Shown piece after piece: positions 58,993 to 64,000 of a DNA stretch of 64,000 nucleotides (within the stretch, counting starts at the first letter, position 1; every line of letters begins with the position of its first letter). The notes beneath the pieces were generated by a model. It was not told where the DNA came from. It saw only the letters and a list, made by a program, of their open reading frames with translations, and ran no database searches. Both the position numbers and the translations under genes were made by a program. Location of the stretch: positions 20,492,827 to 20,556,826 of the forward strand of contig JAIVEN010000004.1 in assembly GCA_026686845.1 (NCBI GenBank). The letters are read 5' to 3'. Origin of the DNA: Adenanthera pavonina. Taxonomy: Eukaryota > Streptophyta > Magnoliopsida > Fabales > Fabaceae.

Positions 58993-59538
58993 CTTTGAGG
59001 TATTCAAGTTCAGTTGTTCATCTGAATGAACATTGAAATCAGTAAAAGATTTAATGGTGCAACGCTCCAAAACAACAAACTCCAAAGCAGGGAAATCAAA
59101 GTGCAACTGGTCATTCTGATTCTGATTTGATAAATGTTGCTCCTGCTGGTGCTTCCCAATAAAATATTTTAGCTGATAAGCCTCTCTGATGGTCAAAGAT
59201 TTCAAATTTTTTAGTCCTCCAGATATTATGGATGGAAATAAAAATTCCAACTCCGTGCAATTCCAGGTGTTTAGAGTCTTTAATTTTGGAAAAATGGAGC
59301 AATGGCTCATGGGAACTTGAGCATCTCTCTCATCTGATACTATGCACTTCAGTTTATGACAATTGGTAATCGTCAAATTTTCCAACAACAACATCATCGA
59401 GGCAATGGGTAAAGTTGACAAGGATATTAAATTCCCACAATTCTCAAGTTTGATTTCTTTAATACTGCTCAATGATTGTCTCAAAAGGCATTGAGCTGTA
59501 TGAAAAAGAGGAACTCCATCTATGGTTCCATGTAATTC
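58993..59538 (-). CDS. Resistance-gene exon E3: LRR repeat exon (546 bp)
   Basis: Acceptor GTGCTTGTAG and donor GTAACACT flank it; 182 codons, phase 0. It opens ELHGTIDGVPLFHTAQCLL and has IKEIKLENCGNLISLSTLP, CHKLKCIVSDERDAQVPMS, LNTWNCTELEFLFPSIIS, AYQLKYFIGKHQQEQ and ends QLNLNTSK. It shares with E4 the absence of the PNFIS..CAM segment. Confidence 0.82.
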
Positions 59539-59689
59539 CTACAAGCACATCAATCGTTATTATATCAAAACCATGCAACAATCTATAAAATCTTAATACA
59601 CAATAATATATTACAGGTTTTAGCTCAAGTAGTGTTGCTAGATCCATAATATATTAGCCTCATGGTGTGCTCCCAACTTCTCGTTTGTT

Positions 59690-59950
59690 TAGTCATAATA
59701 TAAGACTCTTTTAACTGAATTACACGGAATAAGAATTAGAATTAAAACTATTTAACAACCTCGATTTCTCCAAAAATCCCAACATTTTTCTAAAACTAAC
59801 TTTATTTAATTTCTTTCTCTTTCTATTTGAATACATTAAATATGGGTATTTTTTGGAAATGTATAATAATTACTACCTTGTATATTATAAAGGGTCTTAT
59901 ATTTAGGATTAGGATAAAAGATCCTATATATAAGACCAGAGGGAGTATCT
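59690..59950. mobile_element. Degenerate Mariner-type MITE or fragment
   Basis: The right end reads ATATAAGACCAGAGGGAGTA and the left region has ATAATATAAGACTC, so the ends form a loose inverted pair. The state is poor and the ends uncertain. Confidence 0.3.
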
Positions 59951-60267
59951 TTTACCTCTTTCTCTCCCCCCCCCCCCTCTCTATTGAAAGCTAAAAAGGA
60001 AAATTATAGAAAACAAATGTAGGATTGGATTTTAAGTTGGATAATATAATATTAATGATTTTCAAGGAAAACTATGTTCTTAACATTTATATAACTATAG
60101 CTCTTGAATCTTGTTCACATAAATGTCATTATACTAAAATCTAGAACTTAAGTTAGAATATCTTTTATCCCATTCTATCCCCAAAAATTATTTTGCTAAA
60201 CTTCTCACTCTTTTGTTCCAATCCAACCTCTTGGTCGAGTTATATTGACTCATTTCATAATGTTTTA

Positions 60268-60666
60268 GGGCCCGTTTGGTTCTCCGTTTTGTAAAATTAA
60301 GTTAAGATAAATGAAGTTTGTAAAAATGAAGTTTAGATAAAGTAAGTTTGTTGAAAATTGTTATATATGTTTGGATATTCTTTTTGTAAAAGTAAGTTGG
60401 ATAAAAAAATCTGTTTGGATGATAGGGGTTAAAAGTATTTTTAGATGTATAATATAAAGTAAATTTGTTTTTCCTTTTTCAAAACCCATGTTTTGTTAAA
60501 GGAAAAGTAACTTTTCCCCTCCTTTTCCAAAACTACAGTTTAACCCACTTTTCATTTTTCAAAAAGTCAGTTTGTATTTCATCTATGTTTGGTCAAATAC
60601 GTCTTTTAGAAAAACCATGGTTGAAAACCATGGTTATGTTTACAAAACAATGAACCAAACATGCTA
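60268..60666. mobile_element. Tourist-like MITE in a resistance-gene intron
   Basis: The left end GGGCCCGTTTGGTTCTCCG and the complement of the right end, TAGCATGTTTGGTTCATTG, share GTTTGGTTC. TTA flanks both sides (60265-60267, 60667-60669), as for PIF/Harbinger elements. A 62-codon ORF inside has no meaning. Confidence 0.6.
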
Positions 60667-60744
60667 TTAATGTTTTGTTAACAAACTTCTACATAAAATG
60701 ATAGAAATATAGAACAAAAGATATCAAGTAAAAATGAGTATTAC

Positions 60745-61367
60745 CTTTGTGGTATTCGAATTCATTTGTCCTTCATTTGAACAAGCATTTGAATCAGTCG
60801 AAGATTCAATGAAGTTCTCCAAAACAACATTCTGTGGAGATGGAGGGCTAGGTAACAATTGATGGCACAAATGCTGATAAAACTTGGTACAATTTTGAGC
60901 CAGATGACCTCCAAAACAGGGAGATCAAAGTGAACCTTATCATTCCGATTCAGATTTGATATATGATCCTGATGCAGGCATTTCCCAACAATATACTTCA
61001 GCTTAGGAGCATCTTCGATGGTCAAAGACTTCAACTTTTTAATTCCTACGGACATTGTAAATGGAATTAAAAAATCCAAGTCTTGGCAATGCAGGACTTC
61101 TAGCTTCTCTAGCTCTGGGAAAATGGAGATGCAGTTTATGTGATCATTATCATCATCTGCCTCACTTTTTATCATGTGCTTCAATCCATCGCATCTTTCG
61201 ATTGTCAATTCTTTCCACATTATCACTTTGGCCATGGATAGAGTGAACAGTGATTCAGAATCTAAATAGAGATTTGCAAGGTTCATCTTCTTGATATGAG
61301 AAACGAAGAGTAGTTGCCTTATTGGGATATCAGCACTATCAAACCAATTTTTTGATGCAAGTAATGC
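60745..61367 (-). pseudogene. Resistance-gene exon E2: LRR repeat exon with a one-base deletion (623 bp)
   Basis: Acceptor TTTCTGTTTGTAG and donor GTAATACT flank it. The length is one short of 208 codons. It opens ALLASKNWFDSADIPIRQLL and has LTIERCDGLKHMIKSEADDD, LEVLHCQDLDFLIPFTM, APKLKYIVGKCLHQD and FISICAINCYLA. Around 60841-60850 a missing base throws the frame off; the other frame then shows the expected ending (ENFIESSTDSNACSNEGQ, NSNTTK). Only this exon of the five repeats is frameshifted. Confidence 0.8.
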
Positions 61368-61791
61368 CTACAAACAGAAATTGTTATTCTAAAATCAAGC
61401 CACATAATAGTTTTCCATTAATGGAATGTGATACTAATACCAATAAATCAATGTCCATCACGATCGCAGTTTCTTCATGGCACATAGGTTTTGAGATATT
61501 ATTTTAATTTTTTTTCCTTTTTAATGCTTTATAGATATAAAATCAAGGAAAATAGCACTTTAACCCAACAATCTTTATCCAATTATAATTTCGTCAAATT
61601 TAGAGAAGATATTTCAAAATTTTCTTTTGTTAGCATGTTCTAGATAATATATACGTACATATAGTTTTGCTGTTTATGATTTCTGCCATAATAGTAAAAG
61701 TACGAAGGAAAAATGATTTCATTTTTATAATATATAACATAATAATGATTTTTAATCATTTTTAAATAAAACGAAGACAATGGTAGGCTAC

Positions 61792-62334
61792 CTGTGAGAT
61801 TGTGTGGTCGAGCAAACTTTCTTTAGGAGCAACGTTAGTATCTTCACTTGTGGCCCTCGATGTATGTAGAAAACAAGATATATGTGCCCACCAAGAGAAA
61901 GCCCGTTTGTCTTGTCTAGGATATTCATCCTTGGATTTATTTCTTGAAAGTAGTGATGATAGCCTTTGCATTGAAGAAGACATGGGTTTGTGATATACAC
62001 TGAACATGCCAATCAAACCTGGTACTTCAAAAAGTTCCATTACATTTAGTGAGGGGAGCATATCATGGTCTCCCCCTCGAACCTCATCAAATATGTATTT
62101 CAGCTGCTTACAATCACGTATACGCATCTCTTCCAAACATTGAAGGCTTCCGCCAAGAAGGAGAGGTAAGATTATTTTTAATTTGCGACATTTTGCAACA
62201 GTAAGAGTTTTCAGTTTTGGGAACAATGGGTGGTAACTCTTTTGAACATTGACTCCATCATTACCCACTATTTCCCCTCCTGAACTCTTAACTGATATGA
62301 TGTATTCCAGTGCATTACAACTTTCAATTATTAA
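61792..62334 (-). pseudogene. Rest of the NB-ARC/LRR exon after an in-frame TAA
   Basis: It continues in the frame of 62335-64000 directly after the stop: LIIESCNALEYIISVKSSGG, FPKLKTLTVAKCRKLKIILP, LEEMRIRDCKQLKYIFDE and LPSLNVMELFEVPGL, then a Ser/charged linker ending LLDHTISQ at a clean donor (CAG then GTAGCC). The LRR pattern is intact, so the stop at 62335-62337 is a point lesion rather than a real end. Confidence 0.8.
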
Positions 62335-64000
62335 TTATTTCAACTGCGTCAAACTTTGTGCAGTGGATGGCAGGAAAATTGATTGCAACAGTGGACAATC
62401 TTCCAATTTCATGATCATAAGATGACGTAGGTTTAAGTTGCCGTTAAACAATATATTCTTCAATTTCTGACAACCTTTCAACATCATAGTCTTTAGTTGC
62501 TCTAGAAAGTCAGACGGCAAAGAGCCCCGATATAAGTCTTCAATATCCATTTCATAGAGATGTAGTTCATCCAAATTTGAGAAAGCAATCACATTTGAAT
62601 CATAACTCTCAGTATCGATGAGACACTTTATGTCAGGCCAAGAATACAAATCAAGATAAACCAAATCATCCATGACTTCTTTGTCCAATGGAACAATATC
62701 CGGGATAAGATTTTTCCACCTTCTTGCTTCATATCCTCCTCCTAAACTAAGAAGCTGGGCTGTTCCCACAAGTTTCTTAAATGTTGGCTCTGAGACTAAG
62801 TGTCTTAAATCATCTGGTCGAAAACACCTTGATAAGGAACCATAACCTTCAAAATCATGAGAAAGGAGCTTCGAAGATATTTGAAATTTATGTACTGTAA
62901 GAGAAGATTCAATTTGAGAATTTGCAGCTTTTTGTTGTTCATCATACTCATTGCCAACAAAAGTCAACTCTTCTAGTTGTGAGCATTCTTCAATCACTTC
63001 AAAAGGATTATTCATTTCAATTCCACATTGTGTTACATCCAACAATTTCAACTTCTTTAGTTTCGAAAACTGTACTGGTAATTTAATTATGGAACAATAA
63101 TGTAACCAAATAGTCTCAAGATTTGGTAAGTTTCCTAAGACAGAGATGTCACCCAATACCAAATTCATCAAGGTGAGAGTCCTAATATCATTTAGTGATT
63201 CAAGTGGATGTAACAATGATTGGGCAAAGATTCGAGCACCCATATTACGTAAAACCAAGACTTTGAGCCTTGTCATCTCTCTAAAGAATGTATCTGAGAC
63301 ATCCAAACCCTTTGAATCCTCGAGAAATATTAATAAAATCTCAAGTTTCTTTCTATCAAATTCTTTAGGAAAATGATTACTCTTCCAAAACAAATATTGC
63401 AATTCCTGTTTTATGGGCTTTTTAAAATCCATGATTGATTGAGTATCTTTGCAACCTATCAACAAGGCCACTTCACGAACCAAATCATGCATCTTTACAC
63501 GTTTTTCCTCAGCATTCAGCAATAAAGAAGAATTTCGCAGTTCCTCTATAGCATAAAGTACTGTAGTTCTTCTTCCATGATAGTTGTCAACTTCCCTAAA
63601 AGGGACCATTCCTACACCAATTCTGCTTAAAAGCTCCAAAGGAATTTCAGAATCTTCAGGGAAGAGAGAAGCTATCAAAAAAAGTTCTTTGCACTTCTCA
63701 TTTTTCAAATGATCATAGCTTAACCTCAGACCTTCAAAAGCCTTCTTCAACTCTTCATCATTAGAATCAAGTACTGACTTAGCATTTTGCAAGGTTTCCA
63801 AAGCAGCATTCCAAACATTACGAGGTTGACCTTTTAATGTACTTGCTACTGCTACAATTACAGTCGGTACTCCATGGCAATGCTTCACAATATTTCGTGC
63901 CACACCCTTCAAACTAGAGGAATCATTAATGCAAGCATGTGTTAAGAAAAGAGTCAACGCTTCCTTCTCATGCAATATCTCAAGATGAATCACCCATAGG
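62335..64000 (-). CDS. CNL-type disease-resistance protein: NB-ARC C-terminal half and first LRRs (partial, ends at TAA)
   Basis: NLR proteins sense pathogen effectors in the cell and act as ATP/ADP switches. The N-terminus (CC domain, P-loop) lies beyond base 64000. Visible landmarks in order: LHEKEALTLFLTHAC; the GLPL-type motif as KHCHGVPTVIVAVAS; LRLSYDHLKNEKCKELFLIA with SLFPEDSEIPLELL (RNBS-D region of non-TIR NLRs); and MHD as VKMHDLVREVALLIG (near 63470-63495). LRRs follow, such as LKVLVLRNMG, LRTLTLMNL-type repeats, LPNLETIWLHYCSIIKLPV and LKKLKLLDVTQCGIE. The sequence resembles the At4g27190/RPS2-like CNL group. The absence of TIR features and the Leu-Phe-Pro-Glu-Asp block support CNL. 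The frame ends at TAA 62335-62337 after SLTQLK, where Lys or Glu would be expected. Confidence 0.9.
   Translation of the reverse strand, partial: LWVIHLEILHEKEALTLFLTHACINDSSSLKGVARNIVKHCHGVPTVIVAVASTLKGQPRNVWNAALETLQNAKSVLDSNDEELKKAFEGLRLSYDHLKNEKCKELFLIASLFPEDSEIPLELLSRIGVGMVPFREVDNYHGRRTTVLYAIEELRNSSLLLNAEEKRVKMHDLVREVALLIGCKDTQSIMDFKKPIKQELQYLFWKSNHFPKEFDRKKLEILLIFLEDSKGLDVSDTFFREMTRLKVLVLRNMGARIFAQSLLHPLESLNDIRTLTLMNLVLGDISVLGNLPNLETIWLHYCSIIKLPVQFSKLKKLKLLDVTQCGIEMNNPFEVIEECSQLEELTFVGNEYDEQQKAANSQIESSLTVHKFQISSKLLSHDFEGYGSLSRCFRPDDLRHLVSEPTFKKLVGTAQLLSLGGGYEARRWKNLIPDIVPLDKEVMDDLVYLDLYSWPDIKCLIDTESYDSNVIAFSNLDELHLYEMDIEDLYRGSLPSDFLEQLKTMMLKGCQKLKNILFNGNLNLRHLMIMKLEDCPLLQSIFLPSTAQSLTQLK

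Overview
This is nuclear DNA from a flowering plant, most likely a eudicot. It has a CC-type NB-ARC-LRR resistance gene with many introns, a BAHD acyltransferase remnant, a SIRE/Maximus-type Ty1-copia element with an env-like ORF, a Tekay/Del-like Ty3-gypsy chromovirus, many long solo LTRs and several MITEs. The AT-rich spacers, GT-AG introns and tRNA-iMet primer binding sites agree. The species cannot be named. No tRNA, rRNA or CRISPR array was seen.

Layout. Bases 3-209 hold the end of a plus-strand ORF with a possible membrane tail. Bases 210-5056 are spacer plus LTR fragments and a solo LTR (2711-5051, duplication AAAAA). Bases 6688 to about 43300 are essentially one ancient BAHD acyltransferase pseudogene on the minus strand, blown apart by retrotransposons. 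Its 3' part is at 6688-7412, its HXXXD part at 17245-17409, and a probable 5' remnant follows 43194. A decayed gypsy element with 5-bp duplication CTCAA (7413-17244, minus) separates the first two pieces. A related solo LTR (17410-43193, plus) separates the last two and is itself interrupted three times: solo LTR 18251-20800 (GATAT), solo LTR 22206-25518 (TTGGG) and LTR 25675-42366. That last LTR was hit by a 12.1-kb full-length SIRE-type element (27444-39583, TCTTT) and by solo LTR 39695-41802 (ATATG).

The SIRE element is young, with about 1% difference between its LTRs. Its pol is intact (protease, integrase, reverse transcriptase, RNase H), but gag has a stop and a frameshift, and the env-like ORF has a premature TAG. 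Its LTRs and its pol-env spacer carry many copies of short palindromic modules.

Bases 43300-46030 are AT-rich spacer with a (GGGGGC)n tract, MITE-like elements and a hAT-like end. From 46031 to the right edge runs a minus-strand CNL resistance gene that enters from beyond base 64000. Its NB-ARC/LRR exon has an in-frame TAA. It is followed by five tandemly duplicated phase-0 LRR exons (one with a 1-base frameshift), another LRR exon pair, and then a long series of small duplicated non-LRR exon modules (exactly 102 or 87 bp, plus others) ending in a coiled-coil-like terminal exon. The duplicated small-exon tail is the least conventional feature of the window. All exon calls are from splice motifs, phase and cross-homology read by eye, without transcripts.
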